Positions 52,575 to 61,352 of a stretch of DNA of 64,000 nucleotides are shown here, piece after piece. The DNA comes from Anaerocolumna sp. AGMB13025. Its GTDB lineage: Bacteria > Bacillota > Clostridia > Lachnospirales > Lachnospiraceae. The translations under genes were made by a program, and so were the position numbers. Position 1 is the first letter of the stretch; every line of letters begins with the position of its first letter. The notes under the pieces are model-generated. The model had not been told where the DNA came from. It saw nothing but the letters and a program-made list of their open reading frames with translations, and made no database searches. Location of the stretch: contig NZ_CP121445.1 in assembly GCF_029689925.1 (NCBI RefSeq), positions 1,915,001-1,979,000 on the forward strand, given 5' to 3'.

Positions 52575-54305
52575 TTATTCAGCTCCTTTCTGTTGGGAAT
52601 CATATACTTCACGGTAAATACGGTTCTGCAAAAGTAATTCTTCATGGGTTGCAAAGGCGTCAATTTTACCATCATCCAGTACAATAATCCGGTCGGCTTC
52701 CGATACGGAGGCTATTCTCTGAGCTATGATAATTGTTGTGATATCGGAAAGCTTTTCTTTAAAAGCCTGACGGATTTTACTGTCTGTTGCCATATCAACA
52801 GCGCTGGTAGAGTCATCCATTATCACGATTTTAGGTTTCTTTAATAAAGCTCTGGCAATGCATAAGCGCTGCTTCTGACCACCGGATAAGTTAACGCCGC
52901 CCTGACCTAGATCCGTATTATAGCCTTTTGGAAAAGACATGACAAAATCGTGGGCCTCTGCGGATTTACAGGCCTCGATGATTTCCTCCTCCGAGGCCTG
53001 TTCATTACCCCATAACAAGTTTTCTTTTATGGTACCGGAAAACAGGACATTTTTCTGAAGCACCATGGCTACCTCATCCCGGAGATTTTTAAGCGGATAG
53101 TCTTTTACATTGTGCCCTCCTACAAGTACTTCGCCTTCTAAAACATCATACAATCTGGGGATTAGTTGTACCAGAGTAGTTTTAGAGGAACCGGTACCGC
53201 CTATGATTCCGATTGTCTCACCGGATTTTATAGATAAATTGACATGGCTTAACGTCAGATTATCTTCGTCCTTTGCATAACTAAAGGATACCTCTCTAAA
53301 TTCTATGGAACCATCCTTAACTGTGGTTTCTTGGTTTGAAGCAGTATCTTTTATATCGATCTCTTCATTTAACACCTCGGTTATACGGTTTATGGAAGCC
53401 ATGGATATAACCAGCATAATAAAAATCATGGAAATCATCATTAAGGACATCAGTATCTGTGTTATGTAGTTGATAAAGCTGGAGAGCTTACCGATTTCAA
53501 AACTGCCCCCCATTACCATATCCCCTCCAAACCATAGAATAGCTATGATACAGCCGTACATGCTAAGCTGCATAAGAGGACCGTTAAGAATAATTAATTT
53601 TTCGGCAAAAACCTGGGCCTTACGTACAGAGTCAGCAGAGGCACAGAATTTTTTTATCTCAAAATCTTCCCTTACAAAAGCTTTTACCACCCGAATATTA
53701 ACCAGATTCTCCTGAACATCGGAGTTCATACGGTCATAAAGCTTTAACATAGCCCTAAATCTTGGATGGGCATGTGTCATAATAAAGTATAACGAGATAC
53801 CAAGTAAAGGTATAGCAATCAGAAATACAGAGGATAACTTAACATTGATTATTATTGCCATTGCCGTAGCACCAATTAACATGATCGGCGCCCGGAAAGC
53901 CATGCGGATAAACATCATGAAGGCATTCTGGGTATTGGTAACGTCCGTAGTTAACCTGGTAACCAGAGATGGAGTAGAATATTTATCCACATTGGAGAAG
54001 GAAAAATCCTGTACCTTATCAAAGAGTTTTTTTCTTAGATTTTTTGAAAAGCCCATACTTGCTTTTGCTGCAAACCGTCCCCCAAACGCACCGAACATCA
54101 GAGAGATGACAGCCATACCTATCATTAGAGTGCCCATTTTTATTATATAGCTGCTTCCTGCTGTTCCTAAAATTCCATTATCAATAATTGCTGCCATAAT
54201 AAACGGAATTAAAATTTCCATCAATACCTCACCGACCATAGCTATGGGGGTAAGTATGGCGTACTTTTTGTATTCGCCAATGCAGCCTGCCAGTTGTTTT
54301 ATCAT
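52575..54305 (-). CDS. Multidrug-type ABC exporter, degenerate-site subunit
   Basis: Half-transporter of 576 residues: six membrane segments (about 15-310) and a nucleotide-binding domain with Walker A G-G-T-G-S-S-K-T-T, canonical signature L-S-G-G-Q, and a Walker B that reads V-I-M-D-D-S-T-S-A, with Asp in place of the catalytic Glu. Loss of one catalytic Glu is the hallmark of asymmetric heterodimers such as BmrC/D or LmrC/D, in which only one ATP site hydrolyses. Translation is coupled to the following subunit gene. ATG 54305 behind GAAAGAAGGCGTAAT. The MarR-like regulator upstream probably controls the pair. Confidence 0.9.
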   Translation of the reverse strand: MIKQLAGCIGEYKKYAILTPIAMVGEVLMEILIPFIMAAIIDNGILGTAGSSYIIKMGTLMIGMAVISLMFGAFGGRFAAKASMGFSKNLRKKLFDKVQDFSFSNVDKYSTPSLVTRLTTDVTNTQNAFMMFIRMAFRAPIMLIGATAMAIIINVKLSSVFLIAIPLLGISLYFIMTHAHPRFRAMLKLYDRMNSDVQENLVNIRVVKAFVREDFEIKKFCASADSVRKAQVFAEKLIILNGPLMQLSMYGCIIAILWFGGDMVMGGSFEIGKLSSFINYITQILMSLMMISMIFIMLVISMASINRITEVLNEEIDIKDTASNQETTVKDGSIEFREVSFSYAKDEDNLTLSHVNLSIKSGETIGIIGGTGSSKTTLVQLIPRLYDVLEGEVLVGGHNVKDYPLKNLRDEVAMVLQKNVLFSGTIKENLLWGNEQASEEEIIEACKSAEAHDFVMSFPKGYNTDLGQGGVNLSGGQKQRLCIARALLKKPKIVIMDDSTSAVDMATDSKIRQAFKEKLSDITTIIIAQRIASVSEADRIIVLDDGKIDAFATHEELLLQNRIYREVYDSQQKGAE

Positions 54306-54466
54306 ATTACGCCTTCTTTCCCGCTGTTATCTGCTTGTTTATTGTTGTAAATAACAGCTTACTTTTGTCATTTTCTATAACAGTTTTTTTGCGTTACTCA
54401 GATCTGTTTTTTAACATTTCTCCAATCAATTTTATAATAATATTCAGACCAGTTTGAAATCCCATT

Positions 54467-54931
54467 TCACATCAGTTTTTCAACATTATTCAAAGATTTT
54501 TTTAAAAGTTCTGCAAAGACAGCTCGTTCCTCTAAAGACATACCATCAACAATTACCTCTTCCAGATTTAATATAAAACCCACTAAACTTATAGACAAAT
54601 CCTGTCCCTTTTTGGTAAGGCAGACCTTTTTAATACGGGCATCTGCCGCTATACCTTCCCTGATAAGTAAACCGCCTTTCTCCATATTCTGTAGTATACT
54701 GGTAACAGAGGAACGTTTGATTTTAAAATAGACTTCTATTTCCTTTTGTAAAGCAGACCCTTCTTCATTATGTTCTCTAAGAAACCGTAATATTTTAACC
54801 TGCTCAATGGTAAGGTTTTGCTTAACCAGGTTTTCATCTGCCAGATACTTAATATTCTTGGCCAGATTCTGGATATAATAACCGTACTCCGCTAAAGGTT
54901 TTGATAAATCTGCCGTTTTCGCTTTTTTCAA
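54467..54931 (-). CDS. MarR-family regulator of the ABC exporter
   Basis: Winged-helix protein of 154 residues: F-L-R-E-H-N-E-E-G-S-A-L-Q-K-E-I-E-V-Y-F-K-I-K-R-S-S-V-T-S-I-L (recognition helix) and the wing region A-A-D-A-R-I-K-K-V-C-L-T. It begins with a TTG behind AGGAGTTCAGG. It lies 161 bases upstream of the exporter genes on the same strand, and a perfect 7-2-7 palindrome lies in its own promoter, so it likely represses itself and the exporter until a drug-like ligand binds. Confidence 0.88.
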   Translation of the reverse strand: MKKAKTADLSKPLAEYGYYIQNLAKNIKYLADENLVKQNLTIEQVKILRFLREHNEEGSALQKEIEVYFKIKRSSVTSILQNMEKGGLLIREGIAADARIKKVCLTKKGQDLSISLVGFILNLEEVIVDGMSLEERAVFAELLKKSLNNVEKLM

Positions 54932-55020
54932 CCTGAACTCCTATCTGTGCTATGCGCACCTACAAATAATCTCAATCCATGCTTGTGATTCACTCCCTCA
55001 GAGATATTTGATTGTTATAT

Positions 55021-55036
55021 TGTTAGATGTCTAACA
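55021..55036. promoter_or_regulatory. MarR operator palindrome
   Basis: Perfect inverted repeat TGTTAGA-TG-TCTAACA of the TTAG-CTAA type common to MarR sites, directly downstream of the -10 of the minus-strand promoter at 55042-55069. Confidence 0.8.
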
Positions 55037-55041
55037 AATAT

Positions 55042-55069
55042 TTTATAACAGGATTCTTGATTTTGTCAA
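55042..55069 (-). promoter_or_regulatory. Sigma-A promoter of the MarR/ABC exporter operon
   Basis: On the minus strand: TTGACA (55069 to 55064), a 16-base spacer and TATAAA (55047 to 55042). The start would fall inside the TTAGA/TCTAA palindrome at 55021-55036. Confidence 0.75.
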
Positions 55070-55102
55070 TCGAATAATTTAACTTAATTTAAAACTTTAA
55101 TT

Positions 55103-55358
55103 TTGATTTGAGAGTCAAAAGCCTCAAAAAACTTAATTAATGAATAACCCGGTATATATATTCATTTTGTCGTAGACCGGCTGACAAGGCTGTTTATGTC
55201 CGACTAGAGACTCAGCAAAAAGCAGAGCAGTGCGATGCTTTTTGCATCTATGAGGCTCTACAAAGGACATGCCGCAGGAAGGTAAGGTAGACAAAATGAA
55301 TATATATACCGGGTTATTCATTTTACAACCTAAATTAGGCTTTTGACTCTCAAATCAA
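55103..55358 (+). mobile_element. Palindromic MITE-like element, full-length copy (256 bp)
   Basis: Terminal inverted repeats of 21 bp (TTGATTTGAGAGTCAAAAGCC at the left, its complement at the right). Inside, both arms carry the mini-hairpin ATGAATA...TATTCAT, and the centre (about 55190-55270) is a second nested hairpin with GCAAAAAGCA/TGCTTTTTGC, TAGAG/CTCTA and GTCC/GGAC. The flanks AATTTT (55099-55104) and AATTTT (55357-55362) form a perfect 6-bp target duplication beside the GATTTG/CAAATC ends. No transposase frame is present. The copy at 33306 is a shorter relative in opposite orientation. Confidence 0.85.
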
Positions 55359-55525
55359 TTTTATTTCAATATTTATTGAGTTTAATCCCTTTAATCTGCT
55401 GCAATTCCTCAATATACTTGATGAATGCCTGGAACAAACAACAATTATGTCCACTAAATCAAAAAGTCAAACATGATAGCAGGTTTATCCTTAAGAAATA
55501 TGCAGCAGTCCTGCTTTTCAATAAT

Positions 55526-57220
55526 TCATTCACCGCTTAAGCTCTCAAAGGTACCATAGATATTAACCATACCATACCCCCATTCCCGATTAGGATAATT
55601 AAGACCGGGGGAGCGTTTTACACCCCGGATTAAATATTTTTTAATCTGGTGGGTATTCATGGAGCGGTCATTGCCTTTTACTATTCCCCATTCAAGGAGT
55701 ATCGCAGAAATACCTGACATATAAGCTGCCGCAATACTGGTACCGGAAACCGATCCATATTGGTTTTCTGGAAGAGGAGCAAAGATGTCAACACCTGGAG
55801 CTGCCAAATCAGGATTAATTTGATTATACCGGGTATAACCTCTGCTGGCTTCTAAAAATAAACTTTGATTGGCGGGATTATAAGCGGTTACTGTAACAGA
55901 AGACATATTATTGCCTGGATCAGTTATTGTTGTAAATTGGTTTGGCATTAAAAAATAGGTCTGATCAGAAATAAACGTTCGAATTGGTAGCCATATATGA
56001 AAACCAGAGTTTATTTTAGAACCATAAATTCTGAATTTCCATATTCCGGGGGCAGGATTTCTAAAACGAATCAATATTAATTCATCACCAGTCTGAGATT
56101 CAACAATGGTATAGTCTATATATATTGTGGTTGAGTCAAAAAGAAATCTTATGTTCCGGTATTCATCCAACCGTGCAGGTATACGGGGGATATATTCCCC
56201 GGAAGGTGAAAGAATATCAATGGAATAAGTCCCGGGATTATTGCCCCATAACTCCATGGAAAAGTCATTTTCGTTATTACCGACTCTTAATTCTACTAAT
56301 GTATTCAAGGCAGCAGGATCAATTTCGCCAAAATAATGGTGCTTGGCATTTCCTTCATTGCCGACTGCTGTAACAATACCTATTCCAACCTGATTAGAAT
56401 AGTAGGATATAAGGTCATTTAAGGGACCTAATCCTTCGTGGCTCCCCTGATTGGTACCCAGTCCTATGCAGATAACAATAGGTCGGTTTAATTTTCTGGC
56501 TGTATGAAACAAGTAAGTGATGCCAAACATAATATCATTTTCTGAATAGCAAACTGCTTCATCTGGTACGCCAAAATATGCTCTAACCCCTGCTTTTGAA
56601 GGTTTTAACTTGACAATTAAATATTCCGATAACGGAGTAACGCCGGAAAAATCTGCTGTTTCACTGATATAACCACCTGCAAGTCCGGCAAGAGTGGTTC
56701 CGTGACCGTTTTCATCAACACTTGGAACGGTACTAAGTGGTGTATCGCTTTGGATTGCAGCATTAATTTGTTCTTTTGTATATTCCGTACCATAATAAAA
56801 GATATCGGGGGAGGCCTCCATATTAACTATGGTCTGATCCCATATGGAAACTATTCTGGTGGTTTTATCAGCATACTGAAACAACGGGTTGAGATAATCA
56901 ATCCCCGTATCGACAAATCCTAAGAGTACTCCGCTGCCCCTTAAAGATAAAGGGGTATTTCTAAGCCTAGTTACTCCCATTTCATCAAGACTTAGGGTAT
57001 CTAAGGGAGTGTATAGTTTGGGGATAACAGAATAGGCTACGGAACCAATTAATCGTTCTGGTATTCTTGAAAGGGGAACATAAACTGCTGCATATTTATT
57101 ATTAATAAAGTTAAGGGTCTCACCTGAATACCTGGCATATTCGTCAGTGCTAAGGGCATATTCAATAATTCCATCTGAATAATCATTGCTGATTATTTTT
57201 AATCTCTCTTCCTTATTCAT
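55526..57220 (-). CDS. Csp-like subtilisin family protease, copy 1
   Basis: S8-family serine protease of 564 residues without a signal peptide. The full triad is visible: Asp104 in V-D-T-G-I-D-Y, His173 in N-G-H-G-T-T, Ser495 in S-G-T-S-I-A-A-A. A large insertion (about 300-460) lies between His and Ser, as in clostridial Csp proteases, where it forms a jelly-roll domain. Csp proteins act in spore germination (CspB/A/C) in some clostridia, but Lachnospiraceae also carry families of unknown role. A near-identical paralogue is 65 bases upstream. ATG 57220 aligns with the paralogue start; TTG 57226 is a less likely alternative. Confidence 0.88.
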   Translation of the reverse strand: MNKEERLKIISNDYSDGIIEYALSTDEYARYSGETLNFINNKYAAVYVPLSRIPERLIGSVAYSVIPKLYTPLDTLSLDEMGVTRLRNTPLSLRGSGVLLGFVDTGIDYLNPLFQYADKTTRIVSIWDQTIVNMEASPDIFYYGTEYTKEQINAAIQSDTPLSTVPSVDENGHGTTLAGLAGGYISETADFSGVTPLSEYLIVKLKPSKAGVRAYFGVPDEAVCYSENDIMFGITYLFHTARKLNRPIVICIGLGTNQGSHEGLGPLNDLISYYSNQVGIGIVTAVGNEGNAKHHYFGEIDPAALNTLVELRVGNNENDFSMELWGNNPGTYSIDILSPSGEYIPRIPARLDEYRNIRFLFDSTTIYIDYTIVESQTGDELILIRFRNPAPGIWKFRIYGSKINSGFHIWLPIRTFISDQTYFLMPNQFTTITDPGNNMSSVTVTAYNPANQSLFLEASRGYTRYNQINPDLAAPGVDIFAPLPENQYGSVSGTSIAAAYMSGISAILLEWGIVKGNDRSMNTHQIKKYLIRGVKRSPGLNYPNREWGYGMVNIYGTFESLSGE

Positions 57221-57285
57221 CCTCAATCAGCCTTCAGATTATTTAAGTCTATTCATTATATGAATTCCTACAGAAATATAGCATA

Positions 57286-58980
57286 TCATTCACCGCTTAA
57301 GCTCTCAAATGTGCCATATATATTGACAATGCCGTATCCCCATTCCCGATTGGGATAATTTAGGCCCGGGCTGCGTCTTACACCACGAATTAAATACTTT
57401 TTAATCTGATAAGTATCCATGGAACGGTCATTGCCTTTTACAATGCCCCATTCCAGAAGCATAGCAGATATGCCTGTCATATAAGCAGCGGATAAGCTGG
57501 TTCCGGAAATTAAACCGTATTGATTATCAGGCAGGGGAGCATAGATATCTACGCCAGGAGCAGCTAAATCCGGATTTATCTGATTGTACCGGGTATAACC
57601 CCTGCTGGCCTCCAAATACAGGCTTTGATTCGCCGGGTTGTAGGCAGTGGAGGTAATAGCGGATAAGTTGTTGCCGGGATCCGTTATTGTTGTAAATTGA
57701 TTCGGTGACAAAAAGTAAGTCTGATCGGTAATAAAACCCGTTATAGGAAGCCAAATGTGAAAGCCGGCCGTGATTTTGGAACCGTAAACCTTGAATTTCC
57801 ATATACCAGGGGAAGGGTTTACAAAGCGGATCAGGATTAACTCATCACCTGTCTGTGACTCTACAATAACATAGTCCACATAGATTGTTGTTTTATCAAA
57901 AAGAAATCTTATATTCCTGTACTCATTTAACCGTGCAGGAATGCGGGGAATATATTCCCCGGACGGAGAAATAATATCAATAGAATATGTGCCGGGGTTG
58001 TTACCCCATAATTCCATGGCAAAATTATTTTCATTATTACCGACTCTTAATTCGACTAAAGTGTATCCGACAGTAGGATCAATTTCACCAAAAAAATGAT
58101 GTTTCGCATTACCTTCATTGCCAACTGCCGCTGCAATAGCTATGCCGACCTGATTAGAATAATAGGATATCAAGTCATTTAAAGGTCCCAGGCCTTCATG
58201 GCTCCCCTGGTTGGTGCCCAGTCCAATACAGATAGCAATTGGCCGGTTTAATTTTCTTGCTGTATTAAACAAATAGGCCAGACCAAACATAATGTCATGT
58301 TCCGAGTAACAGATTGCGCTTTCTGGTACACCAAAAAATTCTCTCACATAAGGCTTGGAAGGTTTAAGCTTAACGATTAGATATTCTGACAATGGAACAA
58401 CCCCGGAAAAATTTAACCCCGGGCTTGTATATCCACCCGCAAGACCAGCCAGAGTAGTTCCATGTCCATATTCATCTACGCTGGGTACAATACTAAGAGG
58501 TGCCTCGCTTTGAATAGCGGCATTAATTTGATCTTTTGTATATTCCGTACCATAATAAAAGGTATCGGAAGAGGCCTCCATATTTACAATGGTCTGATCC
58601 CAAAGGGTAATAATTCTGGTAGTTTTATCTGCATACTGAAACAGCGGGTTGAGATAATCGATACCGGTATCAACAAAACCTAAGAGGACACCGCTGCCCC
58701 TTAAAGACAAAGGAGTATTTTGGATCTTTGTCACTCCCATTTCATCAAGACTTAAGATATCCAGGGGAGTGTAAAGTTTGGGTATTACAGAATAAGCGGA
58801 AGAGCCGATTAACCGATCCGGTATTTTTGAAATAGGAGCATATACGGCTGCGTATTTTTCATTAATATAGTTAATGGTTTCACCTGCAAAGCGAGCATAT
58901 TCTTCTGGGCTAAGGGCAGTCTCAACAATGCCATCTGTATAATCATTGCTGATTATTTTCATTCTTTCTTCCTCATTCAT
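57286..58980 (-). CDS. Csp-like subtilisin family protease, copy 2
   Basis: Paralogue of 564 residues, same length as copy 1 and very similar throughout, with the triad Asp104, His173 (Y-G-H-G-T-T) and Ser495 (S-G-T-S-L-S-A-A) intact. It also has the G-N-E-G oxyanion motif near 300. No signal peptide, so it would act inside the cell or in the developing spore. AAGGATTTTTAAGG precedes the ATG. It is upstream in the tandem pair, with 65 bases between the genes, so the two are probably co-transcribed. Both are full-length and therefore probably both functional, unlike CspA/C pseudoproteases elsewhere. Confidence 0.88.
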   Translation of the reverse strand: MNEEERMKIISNDYTDGIVETALSPEEYARFAGETINYINEKYAAVYAPISKIPDRLIGSSAYSVIPKLYTPLDILSLDEMGVTKIQNTPLSLRGSGVLLGFVDTGIDYLNPLFQYADKTTRIITLWDQTIVNMEASSDTFYYGTEYTKDQINAAIQSEAPLSIVPSVDEYGHGTTLAGLAGGYTSPGLNFSGVVPLSEYLIVKLKPSKPYVREFFGVPESAICYSEHDIMFGLAYLFNTARKLNRPIAICIGLGTNQGSHEGLGPLNDLISYYSNQVGIAIAAAVGNEGNAKHHFFGEIDPTVGYTLVELRVGNNENNFAMELWGNNPGTYSIDIISPSGEYIPRIPARLNEYRNIRFLFDKTTIYVDYVIVESQTGDELILIRFVNPSPGIWKFKVYGSKITAGFHIWLPITGFITDQTYFLSPNQFTTITDPGNNLSAITSTAYNPANQSLYLEASRGYTRYNQINPDLAAPGVDIYAPLPDNQYGLISGTSLSAAYMTGISAMLLEWGIVKGNDRSMDTYQIKKYLIRGVRRSPGLNYPNREWGYGIVNIYGTFESLSGE

Positions 58981-59208
58981 CCTTAAAAATCCTTGTGATT
59001 AATTAAGTTGATTCATTATATGAAAGTATAGGGTAATTTATCTTTGTCAGGCAGATTTTTTTGTAAATAACAGGCGGGTCATATTTCTTTATCGGTGAGG
59101 TTTTGTTTAAACTGAGTTTAAATAAAGAGTATATTGTATTTAGGAGAAGTTAATAACAGATGAGGCAGTATAAAGATAGAAGCTAAGAAGGGATAGAGGC
59201 GGATACCT

Positions 59209-59670
59209 ATGATAGAAAATAGTTGTACCTATGATAGCATACTTCAGTCATGGGGGTATAAACTAACAACACAACGCAAGATATTATTGGATATTATTAT
59301 AAAAAATCAAGATAAGCATTTAAGTGTGGAGGAGTTATATGATGAAATAAAAAATACGGGGAATCCTATGGGGTTAGCAACGATATACCGGACTATAAAA
59401 TTGTTTGAAAAAATAAAGTTTATACAGCATATAGTCATGGATGATGGGGTATTAAGATACCAGATTATTGATCCCGACGAAAGGCAGGAGCATCATCACC
59501 TGATCTGTGAAATATGCGGAAATGTTGTGGATATTCAGGATGAAGTCGATATCCCGAAAGAACAGGATGCGTTATTTAGTAAAAAAGTATTTGACGAAAA
59601 GGGATTTAAGATAACCCGTCAAAAAATTCAATTTTACGGAATATGTAAGAAGTGTGCGTCTCATTTGTAA
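59209..59670 (+). CDS. Fur-family metalloregulator
   Basis: Protein of 153 residues with an N-terminal winged helix (L-T-T-Q-R-K-I-L-L-D-I-I...P-M-G-L-A-T-I-Y-R-T-I-K-L-F) and the metal-binding stretch E-H-H-H-L-I-C-E-I-C-G (about residues 97-107), ending in C-K-K-C that would form the structural Zn site with the first C-x-x-C. This is the Fur/Zur/PerR/Mur layout; it cannot be told which metal it senses. The N-terminus is slightly longer than usual. Zinc is a possibility because a CobW C-terminal remnant (often Zur-controlled) lies 2 kb away. GAGGCGGATACCT precedes the ATG. Confidence 0.85.
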   Translation: MIENSCTYDSILQSWGYKLTTQRKILLDIIIKNQDKHLSVEELYDEIKNTGNPMGLATIYRTIKLFEKIKFIQHIVMDDGVLRYQIIDPDERQEHHHLICEICGNVVDIQDEVDIPKEQDALFSKKVFDEKGFKITRQKIQFYGICKKCASHL

Positions 59671-59797
59671 TGGTAGTTCAGTGTTAATATTTGGTGATCT
59701 TATTTGACTTATTTACTTGAAATATATTCTTCGTAAAAATAAGTAAAAAACAAGTAATACCGGAAAACAATAATTTTATGATTAATTTACAATTTAT

Positions 59798-59827
59798 TTG
59801 ACAAATAGTCTAATTAGAGTATATTAT
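59798..59827 (+). promoter_or_regulatory. Sigma-A promoter of the esterase/PadR operon
   Basis: TTGACA (59798-59803), an 18-base spacer and TATTAT (59822-59827). The first PadR-type palindrome occupies the spacer, and the second lies just after the -10. Confidence 0.7.
59805..59822. promoter_or_regulatory. PadR-type operator 1
   Basis: ATAGTCTAATTAGAGTAT: an 18-bp palindrome with one mismatch, placed between -35 and -10 of the promoter at 59798. The TAATTA core matches operator 2. Confidence 0.72.
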
Positions 59828-59832
59828 ATGTA

Positions 59833-59850
59833 ATAGTCTAATTAGACTAT
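59833..59850. promoter_or_regulatory. PadR-type operator 2
   Basis: ATAGTCTAATTAGACTAT: a perfect 18-bp palindrome, 28 bp from operator 1 centre to centre, about 5 bases after the -10. Tandem placement implies tight repression by the PadR protein at 60751. Confidence 0.8.
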
Positions 59851-59910
59851 ATAATAAAGAGAAAGAACAAGTTATTGATCCCGGTAATTTGTTATAGAAA
59901 GGTGAACAAG

Positions 59911-60741
59911 ATGATAAAATCTTTTTTAATGATAGGGCAATCCAATATGGCGGGACGTGGTTTCTTACAGGAAGTGCCTCCAATTATAAACGAACGAATT
60001 CAAATGCTGCGTAATGGCAGGTGGCAGATGATGGCAGAGCCGGTAAACTTTGACCGCTCTGTTTCCGGTGTAAGTCTGGCGGCTTCTTTTGCAGATGCCT
60101 GGTGTTTTCAGTATACAGAAGATACGGTGGGTTTAATACCATGTGCAGAAGGCGGTAGTTCCTTAGACGACTGGGCGGTTGAGGGAGAATTGTTTGGGCA
60201 TGCCGTAAGCGAGGCTAAATTCGCGATGCAAAACAGCACGTTAACAGGTATATTATGGCATCAGGGTGAAAGTGATAGTGCAGGCGGCAATTATAAAGTG
60301 TATTATGATAAATTACTGATACTTATAAAGGCTCTTAGAACAGCCCTTGGCGCACAGGAGGTGCCTATTATCCTCGGAGGTCTTGGAGACTTTTTGGGTA
60401 AATCAGGGTTTGGGCAGCAGTGTACCGAGTACAATCATATTAATGAGCTTATTCAAAAATATGCATTTGAACAGGCAAATTGTTATTTTGTAACCGCTAA
60501 GGGGTTAACGGCGAATCCGGATGGGATTCATCTGAATGCGATATCCCAGAGATATTTTGGTCTGCGTTATTTTGAAGCCTTTCATAAAAAGACACATATT
60601 TTATCTCCCTTAAGTCAGGAGCAGGAGTTTTTAAACAGGCTGAATGCCAGAGAGCATACAAAGACAGAATTAATGTTTATGAAGCAGGTTGACTTTGCAC
60701 TCGGCAGACTTTCCTTTGAAGGATTTTTAAGTGGGATGTAG
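59911..60741 (+). CDS. SASA/CE6-type carbohydrate esterase (SGNH hydrolase)
   Basis: Protein of 276 residues without a signal peptide, so cytoplasmic. SGNH motifs: M-I-G-Q-S-N-M-A-G-R-G (nucleophile Ser11), G-G-S-S near 84, W-H-Q-G-E-S-D near 124, and the C-terminal D-G-I-H (Asp/His of the triad, about residue 200). The SASA family (PF03629) removes acetyl groups from sugars such as sialic acid or xylan oligomers. ATG 59911 behind GAAAGGTGAACAAG is preferred to 59875. It is co-transcribed with a PadR regulator 9 bases downstream, which suggests induction by a small molecule rather than constitutive use. Confidence 0.85.
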   Translation: MIKSFLMIGQSNMAGRGFLQEVPPIINERIQMLRNGRWQMMAEPVNFDRSVSGVSLAASFADAWCFQYTEDTVGLIPCAEGGSSLDDWAVEGELFGHAVSEAKFAMQNSTLTGILWHQGESDSAGGNYKVYYDKLLILIKALRTALGAQEVPIILGGLGDFLGKSGFGQQCTEYNHINELIQKYAFEQANCYFVTAKGLTANPDGIHLNAISQRYFGLRYFEAFHKKTHILSPLSQEQEFLNRLNAREHTKTELMFMKQVDFALGRLSFEGFLSGM

Positions 60742-60750
60742 GGGGGCAAT

Positions 60751-61269
60751 ATGATTCCATTACTGATTTTAGGCTTATTAATGCAAAATCCGGGAGCGAA
60801 TGGATATGAACTACTGGCATGCATGGAAGAAAGACATTATAAGTATATCGTTAATTTTACTAAGGGCTCCTTTTATTACAATCTTTCACAACTGGAAGAA
60901 AAGGAATTAATCAGGCAGACGAGTCAAGCAGACCAAAACCGGGAAAGTCATCATTATGTCATAACGGAGCATGGTATAACCGAGTTTCAGAAATTGATGT
61001 ACCAGTATGGTACAAAGACAGAATATGTTAACTTATCTTTTTATGGAGCTCTTTTATTTTCAAAGGAATATAAAAGAGATAATCTGATAGAGTTGATTCA
61101 AGTTCAAATGGAACAGACAGAAGCAAAAATTCTACTGTTAAGGGATGCTCTAAAGAGCGAACAACAACTTCCGGTTTATTTTAAAAAAATGCTGGAAAAC
61201 TCCTTGGCTCACCATTTGGTAAATTTAGAATGGTTTCAGAAGCTTTTAAAAGATGTGGATACACTATAA
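60751..61269 (+). CDS. PadR-family transcriptional regulator
   Basis: Protein of 172 residues. N-terminal winged helix: L-L-I-L-G-L-L-M...G-Y-E-L-L-A-C-M-E-E...F-T-K-G-S-F-Y-Y-N-L-S-Q-L-E-E-K-E-L-I, the PadR pattern; a C-terminal helical domain (about 105-170) provides dimerisation and ligand sensing. AGGGGGGCAAT precedes the ATG. Located after the esterase in one operon whose promoter carries two ATAGTCTAATTAGA-type palindromes, the likely autoregulatory sites. Ligand unknown; classical PadR proteins bind phenolic acids. Confidence 0.9.
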   Translation: MIPLLILGLLMQNPGANGYELLACMEERHYKYIVNFTKGSFYYNLSQLEEKELIRQTSQADQNRESHHYVITEHGITEFQKLMYQYGTKTEYVNLSFYGALLFSKEYKRDNLIELIQVQMEQTEAKILLLRDALKSEQQLPVYFKKMLENSLAHHLVNLEWFQKLLKDVDTL

Positions 61270-61300
61270 TGAAATTGTTATCCGAAAATAGTTTGTTATT

Positions 61301-61342
61301 AGGGCTTTCTAAAAGAAAAACTTTTAGAAAGCCCATTTTTAC
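61301..61342 (+). terminator. Rho-independent terminator after the PadR gene
   Basis: GGGCTTTCTAAAAG and CTTTTAGAAAGCCC form a perfect 14-bp stem around an AAAAA-like loop, followed by ATTTTTA. It lies about 30 bases after the PadR stop. Confidence 0.9.
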
Positions 61343-61352
61343 TGTTTGCTAC

